Below, one piece after another: positions 35,651 through 47,494 of a stretch of DNA of 64,000 nt; the first letter of the stretch is position 1; every line of letters starts with the position of its first letter. The DNA comes from Bretschneidera sinensis (taxonomy: Eukaryota; Streptophyta; Magnoliopsida; Brassicales; Akaniaceae), in contig CM043705.1 of NCBI GenBank assembly GCA_023935145.1, positions 52,212,084 to 52,276,083 of the forward strand, written 5' to 3'. The position numbers and the translations under genes are program-made. The notes beneath the pieces were generated by a model. The model had not been told where the DNA came from. It made no database searches and saw only the letters and a list, made by a program, of their open reading frames with translations.

Positions 35651-35887
35651 CTAGAATACAAATAGTGCAGACAAATTTCTCTTCAACAAGATGCTTCAAC
35701 ACCTCACTCTGAGCACCCACACCAAAACCAAAAGTACAAAACAGAGATGTTCGCTAAGCATTTTCTCACCAGGGGATCAAGATATGAAGCACTCTCACAC
35801 TTTAAGAACGAGGCCGAGGGCTCTCAAACACTCACTCTCTGAAAAATTACTATAATGGAAGTGAAGAAGAATGAGAGCAAAACACCC

Positions 35888-35895
35888 TTATATAA
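35888..35895 (-). promoter_or_regulatory. Candidate TATA box of the antisense gene
   Basis: TATATAAG within the palindrome CTTATATAAG, about 240 bases upstream of the antisense ATG at 35650 and followed on the minus strand by a pyrimidine-rich leader. Because the core is palindromic, its direction is inferred from the gene it precedes. Confidence 0.5.
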
Positions 35896-36309
35896 GAGAA
35901 AGAAGTGTGGAGAACAAGGCAATTAAAGCCGAACGGATGGGGAGATATAATGTTCGAAATGCTCGAGGCTAAATTTGCCCTTTCTAAGAACCCACAGTCA
36001 CAAACGATATGACATTTGATCTGTTCAAGGCACTGTTCTGTTCTCCAAGGGAACGAAACATTAGTGAGCGCCACCATTTTCACTCTAAAGTGGCTGCGCA
36101 CATTAAATAATCTGACAAAAGCCATGTGTCAATGAAAGTTTTAGAAGCATGACTAGAAATGGATTTTTCAAACTTAGGCCTAAAGAAAAACGGCCCAAAG
36201 CCCAAAAAGACCAAGACATCCTTCATGGGCCTAAAAGGCAAGAAGCCCAAGAATCTACCTGAAACCCCACTAGAAGAAGTCCTAGCACTACCAAAAACTT
36301 TGAAGCTTG

Positions 36310-37159
36310 GACCAGCATCTCCAGAGCCGAGTATATTGACTACTACACATATGCTCGGACCAATATCTTCAAGATCGAGCATATTGACTACTGTTTATAT
36401 GCTCGAACCAATGTCTCCAAGGCCAAGCATATTGACTACTACTCATATGCTCGGACCAATGTCTCTAAGGCCGAGCATATTGACTGCTGCTCATATACTC
36501 GGACCATTGTCTCCAAGATCGATCATATTGACTGCTGCTCATATGCTAGGACTAATGTCTCCAAGATCGAGCATATTGACTGCTACTCATATGCTCGAAC
36601 CAAAGTCTTCAAGGCCGAGCATATTGACTACTCCTCATATGCTCAGACCAATTTCTCCAAGACCAAGCATATTGACTGCTACTCATATGCTCGGATTAAT
36701 GTCTCCAAGGCCGAGCATATTGACTGTTGCTCATATATAAGGACCAATGTCGCCATGGCCGAGCATATTGACTGTTGCTCATATGCTCAGACCAATGTCT
36801 CCAAGGCTAAGCACATTGACTGTTGCTCATATGTTCGAACCAATGTCTCCAAGGCCGAGCATATTGACTGCTCCTTATATGCTCGGACCAATGTCTCCAA
36901 GGCCGAGCATATTGAATGCTTCTTATATGCTCAGACCAGCGTCTCTAAGGCTGAGCATATTGACTGTTGCTCATATGCTCGGACCAATGTTTCTAAGACC
37001 GAGCATATTAACTACTACTCATATGCTCAGAACAATGTATCCAAGGCCGAGCATATTGACTGCTGCTCATATTCTCATACCAATGTCTTCAAGGCCGAGT
37101 GTATTGACTACTACTCATATGCTCGAACTAATGTCTCCAAGGCCAAGCATATTGACTAC
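36310..37159. repeat. 48-bp tandem repeat array in the Tat 3' region
   Basis: About 17-18 head-to-tail copies of a 48-bp unit that includes ACCAATGTCTCCAAGGCC and GAGCATATTGACTACT. Each unit contains GAGCATAT and, 12 bases later, its reverse complement ATATGCTC, so each could form an 8-bp stem. The unit is 16 codons long, so several frames stay open and give repetitive ORFs (36159-36740, 36747-37211) that I do not regard as genes. Tandem arrays in the 3' untranslated region are a known property of Tat/Ogre elements. Element F interrupts the array at 37160. Confidence 0.93.
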
Positions 37160-37439
37160 TGATGAGAGTCATAAAATGTATCTTAATAGTATTTATTTGT
37201 TAGCATTTTAGGATTGATCTAGGTTTAAATTGAACTTTTATACCTTAACAACTCTAAAGTGATATTCTTCGATTGTTGATCTATTTCAATGCATTTTCAG
37301 GTACTTTGTGTCCAAAAGAGGTGGAAAGCCATCATAGTTTAAGGTACGATGCTTCAATGCACATCAGAGTGAAGGCATGGTTGCGAAAGGACAAAATGAA
37401 GAGAAACCAAGTCTTTAGTGTGTCGTGCTACAGCCTGAA

Positions 37440-37645
37440 AAGTCTAAGCCTCGGCCTCCATAACCAAGCCCGAAAAGAGCTAGAAGACCATCAGTGTGCG
37501 CCGCGGCTTAGACCAGTCTAGGCCACAGCCTGGCAGTCTAAGCCGCGACTTGGACCAATCTGGGCTGCGACCTCCAGAAAGTTGAAGAAACCACCCAAAA
37601 GGCTGAGCCACGGCCTGTATTAATGTGAGCCGCGGTGCGAGCTCG
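37440..37645 (+). repeat. Cluster of GCCGCGGC-like motifs in the F LTR
   Basis: At least seven variants of a 9-10 base G+C-rich motif (AAGCCTCGGCCT, GCGCCGCGGCTT, AAGCCGCGACTT, GAGCCACGGCCT, GAGCCGCGGTGC and others) spaced about 20-40 bases apart, just upstream of the TATA box. Related sequence recurs at about 49300-49440. Confidence 0.65.
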
Positions 37646-37726
37646 ATGCTTTGTCTCCGAGTTACGACTTAATTAAGGTTTTAATGATAGTTTAAAACCG
37701 AAAACACCCTTGGACCTTTTGTATTA

Positions 37727-37734
37727 TAAATAGA
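37727..37734 (+). promoter_or_regulatory. TATA box of the F LTR
   Basis: TATAAATA about 570 bases into the LTR, downstream of the GC-rich motif cluster. Confidence 0.6.
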
Positions 37735-38524
37735 TCACTTAAGGTTTGATAAAAGAAGATCATCAAGGCTGGAAAACTCAAGAAGGCTGCCACATTCTCT
37801 CCCATCAAAGTGTTCAAGCATGAGCCTCATGGCCAACTAATCTCCAAGCAAGGCAAAGGGATGAATCCCTAGGTGTAGTTGTTCTTATTTTCCATTATTG
37901 ATTCATTTGTAGTTTGGATTTATTGTCAAGATATTGTTATGATTTACTCTTTGATTTAATTAGAAGATTTTCTCTTAATTCGGTGATTGTATCTTTCTCC
38001 TAGATATAAGTCTAGTCATGCTCTTCTTACATCAAGATTGATTAAATGTGATTGAGTCCGGTAGATTTATCTTTTAGGTTTGTCCATTACTGCGATATTG
38101 TTATTAAGATATATTGTTGTTTCTTGATAAATCTATAGGATAGGTCATGGGTGCTTAAATCGAAAGTAAAAAGCAATTCATATCAATTACATTAGAGTTT
38201 TACATGTGCTTTGATTGAATATTTACCGATTGCTTGTTTGGGATGTGAAACTAGTAATTAAGATAAAAACGATTGAATCGAGATTGGAATAAGGCAACGA
38301 ACCTAGGGAGGATTCCTGGACCCTTGTTGTTTCTCTATTATATTCTTCAATCTATTTACACACTTTTCTCACATTACTTCAGTATCAAAACTCAGATTCT
38401 CTGACTTAATCTTTATCGTTCGTGTTAAAGTTTACACTTTTCCTTTGTAGTTCGCTTTTCCTCGTGGGATCAACACCTCAACTATACACATTAACCACGT
38501 ATTAGTTTGAACGTAATCAAATTT

Positions 38525-38542
38525 TGGTGCCGTTGCTGGGGA
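38525..38542 (+). other. Primer binding site of element F
   Basis: TGGTGCCGTTGCTGGGGA, five bases after the LTR end; two differences from the TGGCGCCGTTGCCGGGGA (Asp-tRNA type) site of element C. Confidence 0.75.
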
Positions 38543-38667
38543 AACGCGCTTACGAACAAGGAAGATTGTCAACTTTGAGACAAGACGGTAATATTGTTCC
38601 TTTCTTTAAGTTTTGATTTTCTTTTATTATTCTGTTTTATTTGTTTCCCCTGTAACTTATTTGGTGC

Positions 38668-40480
38668 ATGCTTAGACAGAGAGATTCGCGAGGTAGGTTC
38701 ATTAGAGGACCCGAAATAGAGTTACCCTCTCCTTCCACGTCCGTTAGTGAAACCTCGCCTAGATCAAACCATAGTGCACTCCCAAACGAGAATTTAGAGG
38801 ATTTTAACATGGCTGATAACCCCAATGAAAATGTTATTAGGACACTTAAGGATTACTTGCATCCTAGCCTAACAGCCACACCATCATGCATCATGTTTCT
38901 AGCCAATACTCGCCATCAAGATTTTAAAACAGGGATGATATAATTAATCCATACATTTCATGGCTTGGAAAATGAAAACCCATATGTACACATTAGGGAG
39001 TTTGAGGAGGTAGTTGCGACTTTTCATAGTCAAGATGCAACTAATGACATCATGAGACTCATGTTTTTTCCTTTCGCTTTGAAGGATAAAGCTAAGAGTT
39101 GGCTATACTCGCTGAGACCACGATCTATTGGGTCATGGAATGAGATAACTCAGGTCTTCTTTAATAAATACTTTCCTCAACATAAGACTAATGCTTTAAA
39201 AAGGAAAATCTTCACCTTTGCATTGGGAGAAATTTAATGAGTTGTTAAGTATGTGTCCTCACCATGGGTATGAGAATTGGCGTTTAGTGAGCTATTTTTA
39301 TGAGGGACTTATATATAGAGAGTGTCAATTTGTAGAAATGATGTGTAATGGTGAATTTTTGCAAAAAGATCCTGATGAGGCCATAGAATACCTCAATGAG
39401 CTTACTGAAAAAGCTCATACTTGGACTGGACCTAGTGCTACTGAAAGCACAAATAGGTCACGACCTGTAGGAAGCCCAAGTGGTGGTGGAATTTACCATC
39501 TTAGGGAAGAAGACAACCTAAAGGCTAAGGTTGAAATGCTCACTAGGGAGTTAGATGCATTAAAGACTAAGGGCTCAAAGCCAACACACGTGGCTAATCA
39601 AGCCGAATCTTTGGAACCATATTTTGTGTGTCATGGGTAGGCCATCCTGCCCAAGAGTGTCCCATATTTGCTGATATGAGAGGGATGTATGAGAAACAAT
39701 GTAATGCCTTAGGCATGTACAAGAAGCCTCTGGCACCCTTCTCTAATACCTATAATCTAGGGTGGCACAATTACCCTAATTTCAGCTGGAAGTTTGAAAA
39801 CCAGCAGGTTGCACAACCCCCTAGATCATATCCTGCACCATATCATGCATCCTCATTCTCTAGGAGTTCTTTAGAAGACACTTTGCATGCATTTATTGAG
39901 ACACAGGGTAAGACAAACCAAAGATGTGAAGCATTAATTACACAAGTTGTTGAAGAGAACAAGGAAATAAGGAGCCAAGTATCCAAATTGATGGGACCCT
40001 TGAGTGTGAATGAGCAAGGTAAGTTCCCTTCCCAAGCTCAGTCTATACCCCATGGTCAACATATAGCACAAACAAATCTGAAAGATGTGAATGCCATTGT
40101 GACAAGAAGTGGTAAGTCATTACACATCCCAACAACGAACAAATCCGAGGATGTGGAAAAGGGTCAAGATAGTAGTGATGCCGAGCTGCCCAAGGACCCT
40201 AAGGTTACCAAGAGCCTTGTTAAGGCACCATTCCCTCAAGCCTTAAAATCAAACAAGAAAAATCTGGACCTAAACAATGAAATCCTAGAGAACCTAAGGC
40301 AAGTAAAACTGAATCTTCCTCTTTTGCATGTGATTAAACAAGTTCTTATTTATGCAAAAGTTCTCAAGGATTTGTGTACAATTAAGAGGAAACACCGTGT
40401 AAAGAAAACAACATTCCTAACAGAGAAAGTTAGTTCTTTAATTGAGCAAAGAATTCCCCCCAAATACAAAGATCCTGGCT
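38668..40480 (+). pseudogene. gag of element F (broken)
   Basis: The start is ATG 38668 (MLRQRDSRGRF), 150 bases after the LTR. The capsid core is VHIREFEEVVATFHSQD, LMFFPFALKDKAKSWLYSLR and EITQVFFNKYFPQHKT. A TAA sits at 38941-38943. Frameshifts occur near 39225 and 39635; the second falls in the zinc knuckle (CHG and GHPAQECP survive). The C-terminal part has LGWHNYPNFSWKFENQQV, SSLEDTLHAFIETQ and VNAIVTRSGKSL, typical of Athila-lineage Gag before protease. Gag forms the particle core; three lesions make this copy inactive. Confidence 0.87.
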
Positions 40481-40881
40481 GTCAAACCATTGCATGTAGC
40501 ATTGGAAATCATGAGATTGGACAAACATTGCTAGATTTATGAGCTAGTGTAAACTTGATGTCATTTTCTATTTATTTGTAGCTGGGTTTGGAAGAAATCA
40601 AACCAACCGCTGTGGTATCGCAATTGGCTAACCGTTCAGTCAAAGTACCCCAGGGTGTGTTAGAGGCTGTTCTAATCCAAATTGATAAATTTTATTATCC
40701 TGTTGATTTCCTAATCCTTGATACTACTTCTGCTGTTGACACCAACTTTAAAATTCCTTTGATTTTGGGTAAACTTTTCCTTACTATTGCAAATACTCTT
40801 ATTAATTGCATGAATGGACTCATGAAGCTGTCCTTTAGAAACATGGCCCTCGAGGTGAACATTTTCAATGTTGCAAAATAG
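40481..40881 (+). pseudogene. Aspartic protease of element F (broken)
   Basis: The active site reads LLDL, then a TGA at 40540-40542 in place of Gly, then ASVNLMSFSIYL, against DLGASVNLLPYSIYL in element C. A second stop follows near 40579. The rest is recognisable: VSQLANRSVKVPQGVLEAVL, KFYYPVDFLILDT and IPLILGKLFLTIANTLINC, matching the protease flap and ILGRPF region. It lies between gag and RT in the same frame, as in one-polyprotein Athila elements. Confidence 0.85.
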
Positions 40882-41049
40882 CCAGAAGATGAGGATGAGA
40901 ACCATCAGTTATACATGATCGAGTTACTTATCGATAGGGGAGTTTCCATAGCTCATGATTTTGATCCTCTTGAGTATTTTCTTGTTAATTTTGAGTGTGA
41001 TGCTATTAATGATAAATCTGATATAATTGATATTTGTGCTGTTTTTGAT

Positions 41050-42690
41050 AAATCTCAGAATTATAGCACTCGAGCATAGCAACCGAAGTTTGAGGAGCTG
41101 CTTGAAAGAAGCGAGAAACAAATCCCCTCAAGGGTGGAAGCGCCCAAAGTTGAATTGAAGCCGCTACCTAAGGGTTTGAAGCATGTTTTCCTCGGTCCAG
41201 GTGATACTTTTCTTGTTATTATCTCATCTGAATTGTCTGAGTCTCAAGATGAGAAATTAATTCGGACCCTAAATGCATATAAATCAGCCTTAGGTTGGAG
41301 CATGGCTGATTTAAAAGGTATTAGTCCCCTGATATGTTCTCATAAGATAAATTTGGATGAAGGAACTAGCCCTTGTAGAGACCCCCAGCGTAGGCTTAAC
41401 CCCATTATGAAAGAAGTGGTGAAAAATGAAGTGTTAAAACTATTAGATGCGGGAATTATATATCCCATAGCTAATAGTAAATGGGTAAGTCCTACACAAG
41501 TCGTTCTTAAAAAGTCTGGTGTCACTGTGGTGAAAAATGACCTAGGAGAGCTAGTCCCTACAAAACTTATGACTGGGTGGCGAATGTACATTGATTACAG
41601 AAAATTAAATGTTGCCACCCGGAAAGACCATTTCTCAATCCCTTTTATCGATCAAATTCTCGAGCGTAGCTAGTCATCCTTTTTATTGTTTCTTGGATGG
41701 TTATTTTGGTTATTATCAAATTGAAATTGCATTAGAAGACCAAGATAAAACCACTTTCACTTGTCCTTTTGGTATTTATGCTTTTCGTAGAACGTCATTT
41801 GGATTAAGTAATGCACCTGTTACTTTTCAACGTTGCATGATGAACATTTTTAATGATATGGTTGAAAATTGCATGGAAGTTTTTATGGATAACTTGACTG
41901 TTTTTGGATCTTCATTTGATGCATGCTTATTAAATTTACAGAAAGTATTAATTCATTGTTAGGAGAAGGTATTAGTCTTAAATTGGGAAAAATGCCATTT
42001 CATGGTACCTTCAGGTATTGTCTTAGGACACATTGTTTCTTATAAGGGGATAGAGGTTAATTAATCTAAGATTGAATTAATTTCTAAGTTGCATGTACCT
42101 AAGACAGTAAAGGACATGAGATCCTTTCTTTGTCATGCTAGTTTTTATAAGAGGTTCATGCACAAATTTTCCAACATACCTAGACCACTATGTGCCCTCC
42201 TCGTTAAAGATGCCCCATTTGAGTGGACATAAGCGTATCAAGAGGCCTTTAAAATGATGATTGGCAAGCTTACTTCAGCACCCATAATGGAGTCACCAGA
42301 TTGGACTTTACCTTTTGAAATCATGTGTGATGCTAGTGACTTCGCTGTAGGTGCTGTTCTTGGACAGCGAAGAGAGGGGAAGTCTTTTGTCATTTACTAT
42401 GCTAGTAAAACCCTAAATAGTGCTCAGATGAAATATTCCACCACAGAAAAAGAATTACTAGCTATAGTATTTGCTTTGGACAAGTTTCGTGCTTATTTGA
42501 TTGGTTCTAATATTCTTATTTTCACAGATCATGCAGCCCTTAAGTACCTTCTTATAAAGAAGGAACTAAGACATGACTAATACGGTGGATCTCACTTTTG
42601 CAAGAATTTGACATCACCATCAAAGACAAGAAAGGAGTAGAGAACATAGTGGCTGACCATCTCTCGAGGCTCACATTTGAGGACACCTCT
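41050..42690 (+). pseudogene. RT and RNase H of element F (broken)
   Basis: A linker with VELKPLPKGLKHVFLGPGDT leads into RT: DPQRRLNPIMKEVVKNEVLK, KWVSPTQVVLKKSGV, IDYRKLNVATRKDHFSIPF, then a frameshift near 41665, CFLDGYFGYYQIEIALEDQ, FGLSNAPVTFQRCMM and FMDNLTVFGSSF, where the catalytic second Asp is Asn. Stops occur at about 41960, 42062 and 42230. RNase H is in 42254-42580 ([45 protein letters not shown]) and ends with DHLSRL at about 42660. The FMDN change alone would abolish polymerase activity. Confidence 0.9.
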
Positions 42691-43746
42691 GACAACATGC
42701 CAATCAAATATGATTTTCCCGATGAGCAATTACTCTCTATACCATGGTTTGCTCATATCGTGAATTACTTGGCTACTGGTGAGATACCAAATGATTGGAG
42801 CTCCCAAGACAAGAGGAAGTTCTTGAATGAGGTATATAATTTTTATTGGGATGACTCTTGTCTTTTCAAATACTGCCCTGACCAAATTTTAAGGCGTTGC
42901 ATCCTTAATGAAGAGATTGCTAGCGTCTTGGAATTTTGTCACTCCCAAGCTTGTGGGGGCCACTTTTCAATGAAAAAAACCACTGCAAAAATTCTACAAT
43001 GTGGATTTTATTGGCCCACCTTGTTTAAAGATGCAAATATCTATTGTTGCTCATGTGGAAACTGTCAGAAGTTAGGAGTTGTGTCTCGTCGTAATATGAT
43101 GCGCTTAAACCCAATTTTAGTGATTTAAATCTTTTATTGTTGGGCCATTGATTTTATGAGACTATTTCCTCTTTTTTTCAGATATCAATATATCATTGTG
43201 GCAATAGATTATGTGTCAAAATGGGTAGAGGCAGTAGCTTGCCGAATCAATGATAATAGAATGGTAATTAAATTTCTCAAAGAAAATATGTTATCTCGAT
43301 TTGGTACACCACATGCTATAATTAGTGATTGCGGTGCACATTTTTGCAACCGTTCTTTTGAAGCTTTGATGAGAAAATATGAGGTGTTACATAAGACCTC
43401 TACTACCTACCACCTTCAGACAAGTGGACAAGTAGAACTTGCAAATAGGGAAATTAAACAAATTCTAGAAAAAATGGTCAACCCAGATCGCAAGGATTGA
43501 TCTTTGAGACTAGTTGATGCGCTTTGGGCTTACCGTACAGCTTTCAAAACTCCCTTAGGTATGCCACCTTATAGGCTTGTTTTTGGAAAGCCTTGCCACT
43601 TACTTGTAGAGCTCGAGCATCGAGCTTATTGGGCCATCAAGTCTTTTAATTTTGACATAGGAGAAGCGGGTAAGCTTAGGAAATTTCAGTTGACCAAGTT
43701 AGAGGAGTTGAGAAATGATGCTTATGAGAACTCTAGAATCTATAAG
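42690..43746 (+). pseudogene. Integrase of element F, N-terminal and core part (split)
   Basis: The H2C2 zinc-binding domain (CHSQACGGHFSMKKTTAKIL, CCSCGNCQKLG) is followed by the catalytic core with its three acidic residues in place: [25 protein letters not shown] and QVELANREIKQIL. A TAA lies near 43126 and a TGA at 43498-43500 (a Trp codon in relatives). The C-terminal region starts ([34 protein letters not shown]) and is cut after IYK by element E. The remainder resumes at 48807 in the same frame once E and one copy of ATAAG are discounted. Confidence 0.9.
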
Positions 43747-44946
43747 TGTTGTGCGATTATCTACCTAAATAAATAAGCAAATAACTGTACTTGTTTTACT
43801 TGCAAGTGCACAAGGTCAACTTAGTAGTATAGTGTGCGAAAGCAAGATCATCTCCACAGGGATTGGTGAATTTCTTTTTAGAATTATATTCGTACTGTAA
43901 AAAGATAGAAATAATAAAAGAGTTGATTTTAATAAAGATAAAATAATAAAGATAAAAGCGTAAAGACTTGATATCCACCACTAATCATGCTACCACAACA
44001 AAACAGTATGCCAATGCTTTACTCATGTCATGAATACCTAATGTTTGTCAACCTAAGGGCATGGTATCTACTCTAACTCTTTTCTCTCTCAAGGGATTCA
44101 ACCTGGTGTATGCTGAGTTGTTCCTTAAGAGAGTATAAGATATGTGGAAATCGACAACCACACGGGACCTAAGGCATGGTGTCTACTCCCGGTTTCCTAT
44201 GTTGATTATCCCAAGAATCCAGTGTGGATATCTTTTGTTACTAATGTCAGACCCAGGACTCAGTCATCCAAATTGATCTAACTAACAAGTTCATACCACA
44301 TGCACATATTGATCAGACATATACATATGAGGAATTTAAATAAAATCAGGTATTAATCAAGTTAAGCAACACAACATAAATATCGCAAAGGCGCTAATAC
44401 TAAATTTATTGAGTAAACATAATTAGGGCTTCAACCAAGCCCTTACTAAAAGTTAAGTATACATAATAAAAATAAAGGAAAGAAGAAACCCGAGAGAAGA
44501 GTCGTCAATTCTCCTCCACAATTTCCTTCTCCAAGCTAAAAGCAAAGGGATAAAAGAAGTGATTATTTGTGTGTGCTTTACAGGTGTATTTATAAGGCTT
44601 GAGTAGTCCTAGAAGACTAATGAGTTCCTAAACTTTCCTAAAACACAAAACTCCTTTATTTCCAACATAGGGTTATTTCCAAAATAGGGTTCTGCAGTTT
44701 ATCGTTCACGCCCGTACATGTGCGCTCGATCGCATGCAGTAGTGCGATCGATCGTAATTTGACCAGAAGCTACTCCAGGATTTCCAGGCTTCTTCCCGTA
44801 AGTGCTAAAACTGCTTCTTTTTTCTCCAAGACCTATAAAAACATGTGAAACACATAAAATGAAGTAAAACAGACTAAAACGTATAGACAAATAGCTTAAC
44901 ACATGTAAATTAAGGGGCTTAAATATGAATATTTAAGCACTTATCA
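43747..44946 (-). repeat. 3' LTR of element E
   Basis: The + strand begins TGTTGTGCGATTATC and ends AGCACTTATCA. It is about 100 bases shorter than the other LTR, lacking one segment of its GCTCGATCGC motif cluster and a second short segment around 44070. The candidate TATA box is at 44587-44594. Confidence 0.92.
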
Positions 44947-46298
44947 CACCCCCAAACTTACATATTGCTAGTCCCTTAGCAATACAAAACTAAAAACTAA
45001 ATGAAGAACAAAATTAAAGATAAATTCACTTCCATGATACTCAAAGATTTGGGTTGCACAGAAAACTATGATAACAGTTCATAAGTAAGCTTAAAATAAA
45101 AACAACTTTTTGTATTGAAAAAGGATTTTCAAAAGTTCATGTTACTTACCTAAGGTTGGCTTAAGGCATCGTAAGTTTGATTTGTGTGTGATGAATTAGC
45201 ACATATAAGATGGGGCTTCCATATAATTTTAGTGTATAGTGTTTTGATGCCCAAACCTTTATCGAATTCCTTATCAAAGAGAACAAAAATGGCATAATAC
45301 TTTATTCTTCTTTCTTTTTCTTTCATCATGCGATCTTTGCCATGTTGAGGTCCATCGAGCTTTCTATTTGACCCTTGTAACGAGTGTTTAGCCAATGACT
45401 CCCAAACCAGATAGTTTTAGGGCATTAGGTGTAAAGACACCCCTAAGGACTTACTAACTCGAATAAAAAAGGCTACGAAACTAACAGGTTTTAATGCTTC
45501 TAAATGAAATTCTCACCTTTTGACGTGAACAATCAATGCTTACTGAGGCAAGAGGCCCAGTTACTCAATGGAAAGCTTTTTGATCACTTTTTCTTTTTTT
45601 GCATGATGAACGTTTTTCTTATATTTTTTTTTCTTCTTTATTTTTCTTATGCTAAAGTGTTCTTTTCAACAAGTTATCCGATTACAGTTAGATTATGGAA
45701 ACATATACAAGAGAATTATATGTCATACCCCACACAAATGCGTGTTAAATGTGCTCGTGCAAATTTGGATCAAACTCGTGAATTCTTAGGTGCCTTGAGG
45801 TAGGTAACTAAACTTTGTAAAATTCACATTGCAATACTATGTGTTCTAGCTTTTAAGCTTACTAATGAAGTGTTATCAAATTTTTAAATCAACCAAAATT
45901 TTTGTTTACCAAAAGAACATGCATTTGTCTTCCTAAAAAAAACTGGGACTTAGTGTGTGTATGTGTTTCAAGTGCGTGTGTGATAGTATCTAGTATCTCC
46001 CATTACCCCTAAACTTAAAATACACATTGTCCCCAATGTGTGTGGCATGGAAAGATATAACCTGGGAGATGGAGAACTAGGTTGCTTGCTTTGCTTGTAA
46101 CATGCCGCCAAACTTGAACTGGATGCACGCACTAAGTACCGGACAAAAAAAAAAGAAACATTATTCCGGAAAACAAGAAATATAAATACTAGATATGTAA
46201 ATATAAATATAAATAAAAGAAAAATATTAAAATGAAAAGGATAAGTCTGGGGTGCCTCCTATGAGCGCTAAGTTTAACGTCTTCAGCCGGACCAAGCT
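44947..46298 (-). other. 3' untranslated region of element E
   Basis: No coding capacity is visible. On the minus strand it starts, just after the gag stop, with a conserved box (46246-46290) and then a hairpin with a purine tract (46004-46041). It ends with the polypurine tract TAAGTTTGGGGGTG (44947-44960) against the 3' LTR. Long stretches match the 3' region of element C (60482-61837), for example around 45380-45560. Confidence 0.75.
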
Positions 46299-47159
46299 TT
46301 ATTTTTTTCCAAAAGTAAGAGTGGAAGCAGCTAGCATAGGAAGTGTCTTATTCTCTCCCATATAAGCATAAGGTAAGTGCTCTGGAAACTGCTTGAATTC
46401 CAAGTTAGGTGTCTGTAAAATAAAAGGTAAAATAATATTAGTAGGCACATGAATATCAAATGGATCAGTGTACTTACTCTGATGCTTTGAAGAGGCTTCA
46501 ATGAGGTGCATAGTTTCGATGATGTCATCAGTAACATCCTCAGATTCTGGCACTGTACTCAATCTTGTGAGACTATATGTAAGAGTAGTTTCTAATGGAT
46601 CAAAGTGATGGTCATGAAAAACTTGTTCAACAACACCTTGCTTTTGTTTACTTAGCTCCTTAGCTATATGCCCCACTTGTACATCTAATCTTTGAATAGC
46701 TTGCTCATGCCTTGCATTTATTTGTCTTTGCTCAGTCATAAACTGCTCTTGTAAGGTAAACAACTATTGTTGTTGAATGACCAATTCCCTCACAATGCTA
46801 TCTAGGTCACTCTCTCTTGATTCTGGGACTAATTGAGCTGCTTGTTGGAAGTCCCATTGCTGCCCTTGAAGGTTCAAGGCATTTTGATTGTTCCATGCAA
46901 AGTTGGGGTGGTTCTGCCATCCAGGATTGTAGGTATATGCATATGCATTGTTTGATCCCTCATAATTTGCTTGCTCTTGATCTGCATATAAATATAAAGG
47001 GCAAGTTTTAGTAGTGTGATCAAAATGAGAACATATAGCACATACCTGGAGTGGTTTGGCTCGCGGACTAGGTGAGATGTTTTGAGTAGTCATGGTGTTT
47101 ATGAGTATATCCAACTTCCTCTCCATAGCATTTAGATAAGCGTAACTAGCTTCCACCAT
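46299..47159 (-). pseudogene. Truncated gag of element E fused to the pre-RT linker
   Basis: One frame on the minus strand with a single TAG (46764-46766, a Gln codon by context). It begins MVEASYAYLNAMERKLDIL and contains a zinc knuckle of CX2CX4HX4C form (CAICSHFDHTTKTC) and NPGWQNHPNFAWNNQ, as in Athila-lineage Gag. The end, LEFKQFPEHLPYAYMGENKT, corresponds to the linker just before RT in F and C (compare LKPLPKGLKHVFLGP). The capsid core, protease and all of pol are missing, so a large deletion joined Gag's tail to the linker while keeping the frame. The near-intact frame suggests a product was made until recently. Confidence 0.8.
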
Positions 47160-47476
47160 TAGTGCTTCTCCTTCGAATGAATTGGTTGAAAAGCTTCAGC
47201 GCAGCAGTTTCAGTATTGCTGCTCGGGTACTCTCTGGACCTTTTGCGCTCGATCGCATCTCCTCTGCGCTTGATCGCTCTGGGCTTGCGACCGATCGCAC
47301 CAAGTAGTGCGCTCGATCGCAATAAGGACAAACTCTTCCTCTGCACACCTGACAAAAAAAAAACAGAAAACAAAAAGAAGGAATAAATCTGATTTTTGAT
47401 AAAAATAAAAATAAAATGGAACAAAATAAAAAAACTAACGAAAATAATTTTAAAAAGAAATTTAGCACAATCCTCG
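47160..47476 (-). other. 5' leader of element E with GCTCGATCGC motifs
   Basis: Between primer site and gag-like frame. Contains four or five copies of a TGCGCTCGATCGCA-like motif at about 47248-47322, the same motif found in the E and D LTRs. Confidence 0.65.
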
Positions 47477-47491
47477 GCAACGGCGCCAAAA
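47475..47491 (-). other. Primer binding site of element E
   Basis: On the minus strand the LTR end CGCACAACA is followed by AGTTT and then TGGCGCCGTTGCCGAGG, one base different from the Asp-tRNA-type site of C. Confidence 0.78.
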
Positions 47492-47494
47492 ACT

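Larger units (their letters stand above)
33076..37159 (+). mobile_element. Tat-lineage retrotransposon, copy B (3' part; 5' part missing)
   Basis: Begins abruptly in the integrase C-terminal region, at the position equivalent to about 28575 in copy A, and is collinear with copy A to about 34312 with scattered substitutions. It then continues through the rest of the antisense gene and a 48-bp tandem array, and is interrupted at 37160 by element F. The integrase-proximal border is the insertion point of the truncated Athila-lineage element. The 3' LTR, if it exists, lies beyond the window. Confidence 0.8.
37160..38519 (+). repeat. 5' LTR of element F
   Basis: Starts TGATGAGAGTCATAAAATG and ends GAACGTAATCA, 1360 bases, inserted in the 48-bp array. 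Contains a cluster of AGCCGCGGC-like motifs at about 37440-37645, then a TATA box. Confidence 0.82.

Noticed and set aside
36310..37159. CRISPR-like array
   Set aside because: Units are directly adjacent 48-mers with no unique spacers, and the context is a plant retrotransposon.
36159..37211. Long repetitive ORFs across the 48-bp array
   Set aside because: A 48-base unit keeps several frames open; two frames are open at once and neither has a non-repetitive domain.
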